A DNA stretch of 64,000 nt from the NCBI GenBank assembly GCA_017555875.1, contig JAFZFN010000035.1, positions 62,001 through 126,000 on the forward strand, given 5' to 3'. How positions within the stretch are numbered: the stretch's first letter is position 1; every line of letters starts with the position of its first letter. The notes under the pieces were generated by a model. It did no database searches, was not told the origin of the DNA, and saw nothing but the letters and a program-made list of their open reading frames with translations. The position numbers and the translations under genes are program-made. The DNA is from Bacteroidaceae bacterium. Lineage in GTDB: Bacteria; Bacteroidota; Bacteroidia; Bacteroidales; Bacteroidaceae. Below are positions 43,311-52,381 of the stretch, piece by piece.

Positions 43311-44792
43311 ATGGCAAAAGAACTGAAAGAACTCACCAAGCGCAGCGAAAACTACTCGCAGTGGTACAATGACTTGGTGCTGAAAGCTGACCTCGCAGAG
43401 CAGTCAGCAGTGCGTGGATGTATGGTAATCAAGCCCTACGGCTATGCCATTTGGGAGAAGATACAACGTCAGCTCGACGACATGTTCAAGGCGACAGGTG
43501 TTGTCAATGCCTACTTCCCCTTGCTCATCCCCAAATCATACCTCTCTCGTGAGGCCGATCACGTGGAGGGCTTCGCCAAAGAGTGTGCAGTGGTGACTCA
43601 CTACAGACTCAAGAGCGATGAAGAGAACGGCGGTGTAGTCGTTGACCCCGCAGCTCGACTCGAGGAGGAGCTCATCATCCGCCCCACCTCAGAGACCATC
43701 ATTTGGAGCACATACAAGAATTGGATACACTCCTATCGTGACCTGCCTATCCTCTGCAACCAGTGGGCCAACGTGATGCGCTGGGAGATGCGCACCCGCC
43801 TGTTCCTTCGCACAGCAGAGTTCTTATGGCAAGAGGGTCACACCGCTCACGCCACACGTGAGGAGGCCGAAGAAGAGGCAATGCGCATGATCAACCTCTA
43901 CGGAGAGTTTGCTGAGAAATACATGGCTGTACCCGTAGTGAAGGGTGTGAAGAGCGCCAATGAGCGTTTTGCTGGTGCCCTCGACACCTACACCATCGAA
44001 GCGCTCATGCAAGATGGCAAGGCTCTCCAGAGCGGTACATCACACTTCCTTGGCCAGAACTTCGCCAAAGCGTTCGACGTGCAGTATGTCGACAAGGAGA
44101 ACAATATGCAGTACGTATGGGCTACCTCTTGGGGCGTATCGACCCGCTTGATGGGCGCCCTCATCATGGCTCACTCTGATGATAACGGCCTCGTGCTTCC
44201 TCCGAAGCTCGCCCCCATACAGGTAGTCATCGTACCCATCTACAAGAATGCCGAACAGCTCGCTGCCATCGACGCCAAAGTCGAGGGCATCGCCTCAAAG
44301 CTTCGCTCTATGGGCATCAGCGTGAAGTATGACAACGCTGACAACAAGCGCCCCGGTTTCAAGTTTGCCGACTACGAGCTCAAGGGTGTGCCCGTACGTC
44401 TCGTGATGGGTGGCCGCGACCTTGAGAACAACACCATGGAGGTGATGCGCCGCGATACCTTGGAGAAGGAGACCATCTCATGCGACGGTATCGAGGAATA
44501 CGTAGCACACCTGCTCGATGAAATCCAGGAGGGCATCTACCAGAAGGCACTCAACTATCGCAAGGAACACACTGTAGAGGTTGACACTTACGAGGAGTTC
44601 AAGGAGCAAATCGAGAAGGGCGGCTTCGTGCTCGCCCACTGGGACGGCACACCCGAAACTGAGGAGCGCATCAAGGAGGAGACTAAAGCCACCATCCGAT
44701 GCATCCCCTTCGAGGGAGACACTACACCTGGTACCTGCATGGTTACTGGCAAACCCTCGGCTCGCCGCGTACTCTTTGCCCGCGCCTACTAA
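43311..44792 (+). CDS. proS: prolyl-tRNA synthetase (ProRS type 3)
   Basis: Class II synthetase charging tRNA-Pro. At 493 residues it lacks the editing insertion of the long bacterial type. Motif 1 region [17 protein letters not shown], motif 2 [20 protein letters not shown] and motif 3-like [20 protein letters not shown] are present, followed by the anticodon domain and the C-terminal zinc-binding-like extension found in eukaryote/archaeal-type ProRS ([20 protein letters not shown]). A strong hairpin terminator follows. Confidence 0.98.
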   Translation: MAKELKELTKRSENYSQWYNDLVLKADLAEQSAVRGCMVIKPYGYAIWEKIQRQLDDMFKATGVVNAYFPLLIPKSYLSREADHVEGFAKECAVVTHYRLKSDEENGGVVVDPAARLEEELIIRPTSETIIWSTYKNWIHSYRDLPILCNQWANVMRWEMRTRLFLRTAEFLWQEGHTAHATREEAEEEAMRMINLYGEFAEKYMAVPVVKGVKSANERFAGALDTYTIEALMQDGKALQSGTSHFLGQNFAKAFDVQYVDKENNMQYVWATSWGVSTRLMGALIMAHSDDNGLVLPPKLAPIQVVIVPIYKNAEQLAAIDAKVEGIASKLRSMGISVKYDNADNKRPGFKFADYELKGVPVRLVMGGRDLENNTMEVMRRDTLEKETISCDGIEEYVAHLLDEIQEGIYQKALNYRKEHTVEVDTYEEFKEQIEKGGFVLAHWDGTPETEERIKEETKATIRCIPFEGDTTPGTCMVTGKPSARRVLFARAY

Positions 44793-44823
44793 CGCAACAC
44801 GCGAAGGGCCATAGCCCCTATAT

Positions 44824-44862
44824 AAGAAGAAGGTATCCGCAGACTGCAGATACCTTCTTCTT
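44824..44862 (+). terminator. terminator of proS
   Basis: 14-bp stem AAGAAGAAGGTATC / GATACCTTCTTCTT with an 11-base loop. Confidence 0.8.
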
Positions 44863-44922
44863 CATTCTTGTTCTTCCTAAAAAAATATAGGAATACCTTA
44901 TTTTTTTTCTAACGCCTTATCG

Positions 44923-46071
44923 TCATTTCCTCAACTCAATACGAAAAGTCGTTCCCTTACCCAATTCTGAATGCTTCACAAAGATACGCCCCTTATGGTA
45001 GCTTTCAACGATACGTTTTGCAAGTGAGAGCCCAAGTCCCCAACCGCGCTTCTTTGTTGTAAAACCTGGCGAGAAGACGCTTTGGAAATGACTTTTTGCA
45101 ATACCCTTACCAGTGTCTTCCACATCGATATAGACACGTTCTGCTGTCTGTGCCACATGAATAGCGATGCTTCCCTCCCCATTCATAGCATCAATCGCAT
45201 TCTTGCAGAGATTCTCGATGACCCACTCAAACAAAGGACTACACATACGCACCATGATAGGACGTTCGGGCTGACGCACCTGGATGGACACGTGCTCTGA
45301 CGAGCGACGCCCTATATAGTCCGTCACGCGCAGCAACACCTCATTCAAATTCTCCGGTGTAGTCTCAGGCAACGAGCCGATCTTGGAAAATCGTTCAGCA
45401 ATGACCTCAAGACGATGCACATCGCTACTCATCTCGGGGATGAGCTCATCGTCGGGATAGGTCGCGCGCAACATTTCCGTCCACGCCATAAGCGAAGAGA
45501 TGGGAGTCCCCAGCTGGTGAGCCGTCTCCTTAGACAAGCCCACCCACACACGATTCTGCTCATAGCGTTTCATGCTGAGCAGAGCAAAGAGAGCCACAGC
45601 GACGAACACTGCGAACACTGCAAACTGCATAAAGGGATAAGCCTCGAGGCGCTTGAGTATCAGCGAGTCATCGTAACAGACATCATAATACTCGCCCGGT
45701 TCATCCAAGTCCATACGGATAATGTGCCCCGCCTCGCGCATCGCTGCTGCAGCCTGCATGAGATGCCCCAAGGTGTCGCTCCCTTGGATATGTACATTGC
45801 TGTAGCTATCAATACCCCCTTTGTTGTCGAGCACAATGACAGGGATGGTGCTATTGCCACGAATAACCGTGAGCACGAGGCTCAAGTCTGTGCCCTCATC
45901 GGCACTATTGAGAGTACGCATAGCCTCGGTCCAAATTTCCATACGGGCTTCCTCCTCATCGGATAGATCGCTCACCAGATGATTGGAAAACACGAGCGAC
46001 GCCACCCCAAGCGCCACCGCTATAATGATAAGTACGAACTTTATCGTTCGAGTGCGATTAAACCATTCCAT
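44923..46071 (-). CDS. membrane sensor histidine kinase
   Basis: A 382-residue two-transmembrane sensor kinase. Helix 1 is at residues 11-28 (KFVLIIIAVALGVASLVF) and helix 2 at about 160-180, enclosing a periplasmic sensor of about 130 residues. No HAMP domain is obvious. The H-box is LSKETAHQLGTPISSLMAW, the N-box ENLCKNAIDAM, and G-boxes DTGKGI and GWGLGLSL complete an HATPase_c domain. No response regulator gene lies next to it, so it is an orphan here. ATG 46071 (MEWFNRT) is preferred; an upstream ATG at 46101 would add 10 residues. Confidence 0.92.
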   Translation of the reverse strand: MEWFNRTRTIKFVLIIIAVALGVASLVFSNHLVSDLSDEEEARMEIWTEAMRTLNSADEGTDLSLVLTVIRGNSTIPVIVLDNKGGIDSYSNVHIQGSDTLGHLMQAAAAMREAGHIIRMDLDEPGEYYDVCYDDSLILKRLEAYPFMQFAVFAVFVAVALFALLSMKRYEQNRVWVGLSKETAHQLGTPISSLMAWTEMLRATYPDDELIPEMSSDVHRLEVIAERFSKIGSLPETTPENLNEVLLRVTDYIGRRSSEHVSIQVRQPERPIMVRMCSPLFEWVIENLCKNAIDAMNGEGSIAIHVAQTAERVYIDVEDTGKGIAKSHFQSVFSPGFTTKKRGWGLGLSLAKRIVESYHKGRIFVKHSELGKGTTFRIELRK

Positions 46072-46175
46072 AACATATACTCTGTTGATATTCTTCCTCA
46101 AAGAACGAGAAAAGAGTTAAAATAGTATAATCCAGCCGCATTATTTCCCACAATCATAGATTTACGTAGCATATG

Positions 46176-46207
46176 TTTGCTAGTCTTTGAAAATATTTCT
46201 ATCTTTG
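46176..46207 (+). promoter_or_regulatory. promoter of the GH109-like gene
   Basis: TTTG at 46176-46179 and TATCTTTG at 46200-46207, 20 bases apart; a 61-base A/T-rich leader precedes the ATG. Confidence 0.8.
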
Positions 46208-46268
46208 CAGCTGTAATATAAAGATGACAGTTATTATAATTTTTATACTAATCTAATTATTATTTATT

Positions 46269-47915
46269 ATGAAAGTAAAACACATTCTTTCTCTTGCATT
46301 GGCAGCTGTGATGACAGTGGGCAGCATCAATGCACAGTCACTTTCACCCTCTACCAAGACACATTGGGACAAGGGAACTCTCGTTATTGAGACTCCCGAG
46401 CGTCCTGCTGGTCAGGAGCACGTGCTCGGCCTCACCGCACCCAAAATGGAGACTGTCCGCGTAGGTTTCGTTGGCCTCGGCATGCGTGGTCCTTGGGCTG
46501 TTATGCGTTTCGCTCACATCCCTGGCGTAGAGATCGTAGCTCTCTGTGACTATGAAGAGGCTCGCGCAGAGGCATGTCAGAAGTACCTCCGCGATGCAAA
46601 TTTGATGCCTGCCGACATTTACTACGGCGAAAAGGGATACGAGGAACTCTGCAAGCGCCCCGACATCGACCTCGTTTATGTAGCAACAGACTGGAACCAC
46701 CATTTCCCCGTAGCTAAGTTTGCGATGGAGAATGGTAAGCACACCGCTATCGAGGTACCCTCTGCAATGAACCTCGAGCAGTGCTGGGAGCTCATCGACC
46801 TCTCGGAGCAAACACGTCTCCACTGCTTCATCCTTGAGAACTGCTGCTATGACTACTATGAGATGAACGCTCTCGCAATGGCTCAGGACGGCATTTTCGG
46901 TGAGATCATCCGTGCTGAGGGTGCCTACATCCACGGCCTCGAGTGGTTCTGGGATTCATATTGGAAGGACCCCGCCGACAATGACGTAGACAACCTCCAC
47001 TGGCGCATGAAGTACAACATGGAGAACCGTGGCGACGTATACGCTACTCACGGCCTTGGCCCCGTAGCACAGTGCCTCGACATTCACCGTGGCGACCGCT
47101 TCACTACACTTATCGCTATGGACACCGAGAGTTTCGTAGGTAAGGAGTGGGTAGAGAGCAAGACTGGCCGTGAGTGCACAGAGTTCCGCAATGGTGACCA
47201 CACCACTACTCTCATGCGTACAGCTAATGGTAAGGTTGTTGAGATCCAGCACAACGTAATGACTCCCCAGCCCTACAATCGTTTGTTCAAGCTCACTGGC
47301 ACCAAGGGTTATGCCACAAAGTACCCCACACCCGAGTATGCTCTCTCAGGTGAGGCTCTCAAGGGCACTGACGCCCCCCAGATGGACAACCTCAACGCTC
47401 ACGGCTTCATCAACGCCGAGCAGAAGGCTGCGCTCGAAAAGAAGTACTACCACCCCATCCTCACCAAGTATGGCGAGAAGGGTCGTCAGATGGGTCACGG
47501 CGGTATGGACTACATTATGGATGCACGTCTTGTATACTGCCTCCAGAATGGTCTTCCCCTCGACATGGACGTGTATGACCTCGCTGAGTGGTGCTCACTC
47601 GCTGAGCTCGGTGCCATCTCTATGGACAACGGCTGCGCCGCAGTGACATTCCCCGACTTCACACGTGGCCACTGGAATGACGTACAGGGCTACAAGCACG
47701 CTTATGCTCCCGCTGAGGAGGAGGCCGCTGCTGAGGCTAAGGCTGACGCTTACACCGCTGCACAAAAGGAGGCTACCGTTGCTTGCAACCTCTGGGCTCT
47801 CTACGACGCTGTGAAGGCTGCTCCCGACGCTGCTGCAAAGGCAAAGGCTCAGAAGGCTTACGACCGCGCTGTAGTGAAGGCCGAGAAGATGATCGTTAAG
47901 GCTCTCAAAAAGTAA
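46269..47915 (+). CDS. Gfo/Idh/MocA family exported protein, GH109-like glycosidase
   Basis: A 548-residue exported protein. After the signal peptide (cleavage near SINAQ, residue 23) comes an NAD-binding Rossmann domain (VRVGFVGLGMRGPWAVMRFA, then ALCDYEEARAEA) and a C-terminal alpha/beta domain with HGLGPVAQCLDIHRGDRF, a motif shared with GH109 alpha-N-acetylgalactosaminidases that use NAD to cleave GalNAc. Export and strong promoter fit a role on host glycans. The last 60 residues are an unusual Ala/Lys/Glu-rich helix (EEEAAAEAKADAYTAAQKEA). Codons are strongly biased to GAG, CTC and GCT as in highly expressed genes. Confidence 0.85.
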   Translation: MKVKHILSLALAAVMTVGSINAQSLSPSTKTHWDKGTLVIETPERPAGQEHVLGLTAPKMETVRVGFVGLGMRGPWAVMRFAHIPGVEIVALCDYEEARAEACQKYLRDANLMPADIYYGEKGYEELCKRPDIDLVYVATDWNHHFPVAKFAMENGKHTAIEVPSAMNLEQCWELIDLSEQTRLHCFILENCCYDYYEMNALAMAQDGIFGEIIRAEGAYIHGLEWFWDSYWKDPADNDVDNLHWRMKYNMENRGDVYATHGLGPVAQCLDIHRGDRFTTLIAMDTESFVGKEWVESKTGRECTEFRNGDHTTTLMRTANGKVVEIQHNVMTPQPYNRLFKLTGTKGYATKYPTPEYALSGEALKGTDAPQMDNLNAHGFINAEQKAALEKKYYHPILTKYGEKGRQMGHGGMDYIMDARLVYCLQNGLPLDMDVYDLAEWCSLAELGAISMDNGCAAVTFPDFTRGHWNDVQGYKHAYAPAEEEAAAEAKADAYTAAQKEATVACNLWALYDAVKAAPDAAAKAKAQKAYDRAVVKAEKMIVKALKK

Positions 47916-47935
47916 TCTTCTAAAGATATACTAAA

Positions 47936-47978
47936 ACAGATAAAGGGCAGCCCCTCGGGGTTGCCCTTTATCTGTTTT
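47936..47978 (+). terminator. terminator of the GH109-like gene
   Basis: Stem ACAGATAAAGGGCAGCCCC / GGGGTTGCCCTTTATCTGT with a 2-base loop (one G-T pair), followed by TTTTTA. Confidence 0.92.
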
Positions 47979-48043
47979 TAAGCTTAATAGCGCTTGTGCC
48001 GAGTTAGACTATACGCATATGGCGACACACCTACAAGAAAAAC

Positions 48044-48334
48044 TTATGTAAAGACAATATCACATATCACCTGCGCCCCCACATAAGCATTGAGCCGAGC
48101 GACCAGTTCCTGGCGCTGCATATGAAGTTCCTGGCGAACAACGGGCGAAGATAGCTGCACATAAAGCGTCTGATTGCGAATGACCAAGTTTCTAGTATAG
48201 CGAGCAATCACAGGCCCCATCACACGCTCCCATCCTTGAATGAGCCTATACTCATTGAGCGGAGCCTCTAAGCCCTGCTGACGAAGGTATTGACGAATAA
48301 GGTCACCCACAGATTCCGAATTGGTACGTCTCAT
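48044..48334 (-). CDS. DUF721 (DciA-like) protein
   Basis: A 96-residue protein of the DUF721 family, related to DciA, which helps load replicative helicase in bacteria lacking DnaC. Core: IRQYLRQQGLEAPLNEYRLI, then GWERVMGPVIARYTRNLVIR and VVRQELHMQRQELVARLN. Start MRRTNSESVG at 48334 is preferred to 48367. It lies just downstream of recF in the same direction, a pairing common in Bacteroidetes and consistent with a DNA replication/repair link. Confidence 0.85.
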   Translation of the reverse strand: MRRTNSESVGDLIRQYLRQQGLEAPLNEYRLIQGWERVMGPVIARYTRNLVIRNQTLYVQLSSPVVRQELHMQRQELVARLNAYVGAQVICDIVFT

Positions 48335-48455
48335 TGTATCTAATATATGTATAACACCTCTATACAACTATTATCCTCTAGCTATACAAAAAATATTTTC
48401 TTAATCTACACAAAAAATTCTCCTTGCATACACATTTCTCAGCCCGACCATGAAG

Positions 48456-49559
48456 CTATACGCTCTGTTCTTCCACCACACCATTGGCCACCGTATAAAG
48501 TTTATAATCACCCGTGGCAGACGACACGATGCGGTCGAGGTGGCCGCGGTTGACGTCGGTAATGAAAATCTGCCCGAAGGTGTCGCCCGAGACAAGGCGG
48601 ATAATCTGCTCCACGCGAGAAGCATCGAGGCGGTCGAAGATGTCGTCGAGCAAGAGTATGGGCACCTTGCTGCCCAAGCGGCGCAGGAAGTCGAACTGAG
48701 CGAGTTTGAGAGCAATGAGGTAGGTCTTGTTCTGCCCTTGAGAACCCTCTCGCTTGATGGGATAGCCCCCGAGCTGCATCACGAGGTCATCCTTATGCAC
48801 CCCATGTAGCGAATATCCCATGATGCGATCCTTGGCACGGCCATTGCGGATAGTATCGAGCAACGCACCACGCTCACCATGGGATGAATAAGCAAGCGAT
48901 ACAGACTCGTTCTCACCCGAGATTTGCGCATAGAACAACTGGAAGATGGGCGTAAGTCCCTCGATAAAGGCTTTGCGACGCTGATAAATAACTTCTCCCG
49001 ATTGCGCCATCATCCCCTCCCACAAGCTCAAGAGTTCTGCATCAGGCTCCTCCTCCTGTTTGAGCAAGGCATTGCGCTGCAGTAACGCCTTTTCATAGTT
49101 GATAAGCTCCGCCAGATATTCCTTATCGCGCTGAGATATAGCCACGTCCATAAATCTGCGTCGCTCCTCGCTCCCACCCAGGATGAGTTCACTATCCGAA
49201 GGCGATACCATCACCAAGGGAATAAACCCTACATGTTCGGAAAAGCGCACATAAGCCTTCTTATTGCGTTTGAAAGTCTTCTTCTGCCGACGCTTCATCC
49301 CGCAATATATTTCCTCTTCATCACCTCCAGGCATTTCATACAAGCCCTGCACCATAAAGAAATCACTCTCATGACGCATCACTTGCGAGTCTATCGGATT
49401 GGTTGCACTCTTGCAGAATGACAAGTAATATATCGCATCGAGCAAGTTCGTCTTGCCCATGCCATTCTGGCCAATAAAACAATTTACATTGGGCGAAAAC
49501 TCCAAGTCGGCCTGCTCAATGTTCTTATAGTTGAGGATAGAGAGTCTCTTCAGTATCAT
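48456..49559 (-). CDS. recF: DNA replication and repair protein RecF
   Basis: SMC-like ATPase that helps load RecA at gapped DNA. The 367-residue protein has the Walker A FIGQNGMGKTNLLDAIYYL, the signature segment SEGQGQ-type region (REGSQGQNKTYLIALKLAQF) and Walker B VPILLLDDIFDRLD. The ATG at 49559 (MILKRLSILNYKNI) is the family start; a longer open frame upstream to 49760 is hydrophobic and overlaps the divergent TPR gene, so it is rejected. Confidence 0.96.
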   Translation of the reverse strand: MILKRLSILNYKNIEQADLEFSPNVNCFIGQNGMGKTNLLDAIYYLSFCKSATNPIDSQVMRHESDFFMVQGLYEMPGGDEEEIYCGMKRRQKKTFKRNKKAYVRFSEHVGFIPLVMVSPSDSELILGGSEERRRFMDVAISQRDKEYLAELINYEKALLQRNALLKQEEEPDAELLSLWEGMMAQSGEVIYQRRKAFIEGLTPIFQLFYAQISGENESVSLAYSSHGERGALLDTIRNGRAKDRIMGYSLHGVHKDDLVMQLGGYPIKREGSQGQNKTYLIALKLAQFDFLRRLGSKVPILLLDDIFDRLDASRVEQIIRLVSGDTFGQIFITDVNRGHLDRIVSSATGDYKLYTVANGVVEEQSV

Positions 49560-49681
49560 TGCACAAGAAAAATGAGCTACGAAGATACAAATATTCTGCC
49601 AAAAATCGCCCCACAAAGAAAAAAAACAACAAGACAGCAGAAAAAAACAATCTGAAATTTCCTTAATCAGTAGAAATAGAC

Positions 49682-49689
49682 TACTTTTG
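49682..49689 (+). promoter_or_regulatory. -7 box (TACTTTTG) of the TPR-ribH pair
   Basis: TACTTTTG 41 bases before the ATG, with TTTC 20 bases upstream at 49658-49661 as a weak -33. Confidence 0.55.
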
Positions 49690-49730
49690 CAACTCATTAT
49701 GCACAGTATATAAAATAAACAATAAACAAT

Positions 49731-50405
49731 ATGGCAAAACAAGAAATCAAGCAAGAGCAAGTGCTCAATGTAGAGGAGGCAGTAAGCCGCTCTGAAGCGT
49801 TCATCAACAAGAACAAGAAGGTCATTACCATCAGTGTCACCGCAGTATTGGTGCTCATCGCGGCATTCATCTTGGTGTCAAACTTTGTGATTGCTCCACG
49901 CGAGCAGAAGGCGAACGAAGCGCTTTTCGTGGGCGAAAAATACTTCCAGAATGGCGATTATGAGACCGCTCTCGCTGGCGACCAGAACGAATACGCAGGC
50001 TTCGAGGCTGTCATCAGCGACTACAAGTGCACCAAGGCCGCCAATCTCGCCAAGGCATATGCAGGCATCAGCCTCGCTAAGCTTGGCCGCTACGAAGAGG
50101 CCATCCCCATGCTCAAGAGCTTCAAGGGCAACGACGCCATGGTGGCACCCTCAGTATTGGCAGTTCTCGGCAACTGCTATGCACAAGTAGGCGAAGAAGC
50201 CAAGGCTGCTTCTACTCTCGTTAAGGCTGCACACAAGGCTGACAACAATCTGCTCAGCCCCGCATACCTCATCCAGGCTGGTCAGATCTATGAGAAGTTG
50301 GGCAAGAAGGGCGATGCGCTCAAGGCTTACAACGAAATCAAAGACAAGTATTACGGTTCAATGCAAGCTGGAGAAATCGACAAATACATCGAGCGCGTAA
50401 AATAA
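49731..50405 (+). CDS. membrane-anchored TPR protein
   Basis: A 224-residue protein with one transmembrane helix at residues 32-53 (ITISVTAVLVLIAAFILVSN) after a short basic cytoplasmic N-terminus, then TPR repeats (AYAGISLAKLGRYEEAIPML, LGNCYAQVGEEAKAASTLVK, AGQIYEKLGKKGDALKAYNE). The layout resembles YfgM-like TPR proteins with a periplasmic scaffold domain. It is followed by a terminator-like hairpin and ribH; the TPR-ribH order is common in Bacteroidales. Function is not known. Confidence 0.85.
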   Translation: MAKQEIKQEQVLNVEEAVSRSEAFINKNKKVITISVTAVLVLIAAFILVSNFVIAPREQKANEALFVGEKYFQNGDYETALAGDQNEYAGFEAVISDYKCTKAANLAKAYAGISLAKLGRYEEAIPMLKSFKGNDAMVAPSVLAVLGNCYAQVGEEAKAASTLVKAAHKADNNLLSPAYLIQAGQIYEKLGKKGDALKAYNEIKDKYYGSMQAGEIDKYIERVK

Positions 50406-50426
50406 AATTATAAGATTAAAAAAACA

Positions 50427-50492
50427 GAGGGTTGAGATTGAGAGCGCAAGCAACGTTGCTGCACATTCCTCATTTCTCAACCCTCATTTTTT
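50427..50492 (+). terminator. hairpin after the TPR gene
   Basis: GAGGGTTGAGA (50427-50437) pairs with TCTCAACCCTC (50475-50485), with a smaller inner dyad GCAACGTTGC, followed by ATTTTTT. Confidence 0.8.
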
Positions 50493-50534
50493 ATATATAC
50501 AAAAAAACTATAACCCCTATTAAAGAAATAAAAC

Positions 50535-51026
50535 ATGGCTACAGCATATCACAACCTTTCTGCCTATGACATTACCTCAGTACCCGACGCCTCGGCAATG
50601 AAGTTTGGCATCGTCGTATCAGAATGGAACGAGAACATCACCGCAGCACTTCTCCATGGTGCGAAAGAAACCCTTATGCGTCATGGAGCCACACCCGACA
50701 ACATCATAGTACATACCGTACCTGGCAGCTTCGAACTCATCTACGGCTCATCAAAGTTCGTAAAGAGCGACAAGGTCGATGCAGTCATCGCCCTCGGTTG
50801 TGTCGTGCGAGGCGATACTCCTCACTTTGACTACGTCTGTGGAGGTGCTACCCAAGGCATCGCCGAACTCAACACACAGGGATCCATCCCCGTCATCTTT
50901 GGCCTCATCACTACAGACACCATGCAGCAAGCCGAAGATAGAGCTGGAGGCATCCATGGCAACAAAGGAGACGAATGCGCTATCACAGCCATCAAGATGG
51001 TCGATTTGGCCAAGCGTTTCGATTAA
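50535..51026 (+). CDS. ribH: 6,7-dimethyl-8-ribityllumazine synthase
   Basis: Penultimate enzyme of riboflavin synthesis. The 163-residue protein carries the substrate-binding motifs [56 protein letters not shown] and the C-terminal [20 protein letters not shown]. Length is normal and it should form the icosahedral or pentameric lumazine synthase. It is separated from the TPR gene by a terminator, so may have weak independent expression; no FMN riboswitch is seen. Confidence 0.97.
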   Translation: MATAYHNLSAYDITSVPDASAMKFGIVVSEWNENITAALLHGAKETLMRHGATPDNIIVHTVPGSFELIYGSSKFVKSDKVDAVIALGCVVRGDTPHFDYVCGGATQGIAELNTQGSIPVIFGLITTDTMQQAEDRAGGIHGNKGDECAITAIKMVDLAKRFD

Positions 51027-51094
51027 GAAGCAATCAGCCTAGACATAGAAGGAACAAAAAAACAATACAAAAGTCCACTTTTTAGCGACATTTG

Positions 51095-51125
51095 CTTGCT
51101 AATTCAAAAAATAGTAGTACCTTTG
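51095..51125 (+). promoter_or_regulatory. promoter of tRNA-Tyr
   Basis: CTTG at 51095-51098 and TACCTTTG at 51118-51125, 19 bases apart. Confidence 0.7.
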
Positions 51126-51151
51126 CAGCGCAAATGAGCCGAAAGGTGTCT

Positions 51152-51234
51152 GGGCAAATTCCAGAGTGGCCAAATGGGGCAGACTGTAAATCTGCTGTCT
51201 TTCGACTTCGGTGGTTCGAATCCATCTTTGCCCA
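51152..51234 (+). tRNA. tRNA-Tyr (anticodon GTA)
   Basis: 83-base class II tRNA. Acceptor arms GGGCAAA and TTTGCCC, discriminator A; anticodon loop CTGTAAA gives GTA; long variable arm TGTCTTTCGACTTC. Confidence 0.95.
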
Positions 51235-51273
51235 CAAAGAGATGAGGATAATTCTTCATCTCTTTGTTTTTTT
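51235..51273 (+). terminator. terminator of tRNA-Tyr
   Basis: 11-bp stem CAAAGAGATGA / TCATCTCTTTG followed by seven Ts. Confidence 0.92.
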
Positions 51274-51317
51274 ACATTCCTACTCAGCACACCTTACTGA
51301 TTGATCATAAAGCCTCT

Positions 51318-51440
51318 CTAAGACTGGAGAGACTAGAAAATATAGAAAGACTAGAGAAAGAGGAGAGACATAAGGGAAAGACAACAGAGAAGGCTATGAC
51401 AGTAGAGAAGACAGAAAAGGCTGAGACAGCAGAGAAACAC
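51318..51440 (+). repeat. purine-rich low-complexity tract
   Basis: About 120 bases made of degenerate AGA-CTRGAGA, GAAAGA and CAGAGAA units, nearly free of pyrimidine runs on the plus strand, between the oppositely directed tRNA-Tyr and tRNA-Met. A 67-codon open frame across it is Lys/Glu-repetitive and not convincing. Confidence 0.6.
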
Positions 51441-51450
51441 CCTGTAAACA

Positions 51451-51476
51451 AAAAAGAGACGACCTAAGTCATCTCT
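51451..51476 (-). terminator. terminator of tRNA-Met
   Basis: On the minus strand AGAGATGAC pairs with GTCGTCTCT (one G-T pair, loop TTAG) and is followed by TTTTT. Confidence 0.85.
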
Positions 51477-51486
51477 TATTCTCTTG

Positions 51487-51560
51487 TAGCGGGACCCGGG
51501 ATTGAACCGGGGACCTCATGATTATGAATCATGCGCTCTAACCAGCTGAGCTATCCCGCC
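51487..51560 (-). tRNA. tRNA-Met (anticodon CAT)
   Basis: 74-base tRNA on the minus strand. Acceptor arms GGCGGGA and TCCCGCT, discriminator A; anticodon loop TTCATAA gives CAT. The first pair is G-T, not the C-A mismatch of an initiator, so elongator Met is likely; a lysidine-modified Ile-CAT cannot be fully excluded. Confidence 0.88.
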
Positions 51561-51582
51561 ATTCCCTTTCGGAATTGCGGTG

Positions 51583-51614
51583 CAAAGGTAGCACGTTTTT
51601 TTGGTATAACCAAA
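51583..51614 (-). promoter_or_regulatory. promoter of tRNA-Met
   Basis: Minus-strand TTTG (51611-51614) and TACCTTTG (51583-51590), 20 bases apart, 22 bases before the tRNA. Confidence 0.82.
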
Positions 51615-51674
51615 TTAAAATGCAAGTTTTTTTCATATTTTCTTCACATGCATTAATTATTGCCATATTTTATT

Positions 51675-51682
51675 TACCTTTG
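51675..51682 (+). promoter_or_regulatory. -7 box (TACCTTTG) of the thioredoxin-like gene
   Basis: TACCTTTG 24 bases before the ATG at 51706; no good -33 element is visible. Confidence 0.6.
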
Positions 51683-51705
51683 CGGAAACTCAAAACAGAA
51701 CAAAC

Positions 51706-52284
51706 ATGAAGAAACTAACATTTTTAGCTACCGCCCTCATGCTGCTAGCCGCATGCAACAATGCGAACAAAAAGAATGAGACTCCTCAAGCCGCCGAGCA
51801 AACAACCCAACAAGACACCATCGTGTATGAACACGAGTATCTGGTAAAGGTAGGCGACATAGCTCCCGACTTCACACTCCAATACACTGATGGCACCGAG
51901 TTTACCCTCTCTGAGCAACGCGGAAAGGTAGTCATGCTACAGTTTACTGCTAGCTGGTGCGGCATTTGTCGCAGCGAGATGCCCCACATCGAGAGTCGCA
52001 TATGGCAACCCCACAAGGATGACGCAGACTTTGTACTCGTAGGTGTAGATCGTGAGGAGCCACGCGATGTTGTCGAGGAATACACCGCGAAACTAGGAAC
52101 AACCTACCCCATGCTCCTCGACGAGCAAGGCGACGTGTTCGCCAGTTACGCTCTGCGCAAGTCGGGCATTACGCGCAACGTCCTCATTGATCGAGATGGC
52201 CGCATCGTAAAGCTCACGCGCCGCTTCGTGGAGCCTGAGTTCAATGATTTGGTAGCAACGATTGACAGTTTGTTGTCGAAATAA
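51706..52284 (+). CDS. TlpA/ResA-like thioredoxin-fold lipoprotein
   Basis: A 192-residue lipoprotein with lipobox LMLLAAC (Cys near residue 17). The AhpC/TSA-Redoxin fold starts at VGDIAPDFTLQYTDGTEFTL; the redox motif is FTASWCGICRSEMPHIE, a CxxC pair with Gly-Ile between, and the cis-Pro region follows near YALRKSGITRNVLID. Such proteins reduce disulphides or peroxides in the periplasm; Bacteroidales carry many. It stands alone between its promoter and a shared terminator. Confidence 0.9.
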   Translation: MKKLTFLATALMLLAACNNANKKNETPQAAEQTTQQDTIVYEHEYLVKVGDIAPDFTLQYTDGTEFTLSEQRGKVVMLQFTASWCGICRSEMPHIESRIWQPHKDDADFVLVGVDREEPRDVVEEYTAKLGTTYPMLLDEQGDVFASYALRKSGITRNVLIDRDGRIVKLTRRFVEPEFNDLVATIDSLLSK

Positions 52285-52316
52285 AGACATACGCATTTCC
52301 ACACGAGAAAAAGCAA

Positions 52317-52345
52317 AAGCGGCCTTGTCAAGCCGCTTTTACTTT
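52317..52345. terminator. bidirectional terminator between convergent genes
   Basis: AAAAGCGGC and GCCGCTTTT form an 8-9 bp stem around CTTGTCAA, with T-runs on both strands. Confidence 0.85.
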
Positions 52346-52381
52346 TATATTGAAACTATCTGTATACTCTCTATAGGATGA

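Noticed and set aside
49560..49760. N-terminal extension of recF upstream to 49760
   Set aside because: It is Cys/Phe-rich, overlaps the divergent TPR gene and promoter, and RecF proteins begin at the MILKRLSI site.
51264..51467. A 67-codon Lys/Glu-rich frame after tRNA-Tyr
   Set aside because: It starts within the tRNA-Tyr terminator and merely translates the purine-rich tract.
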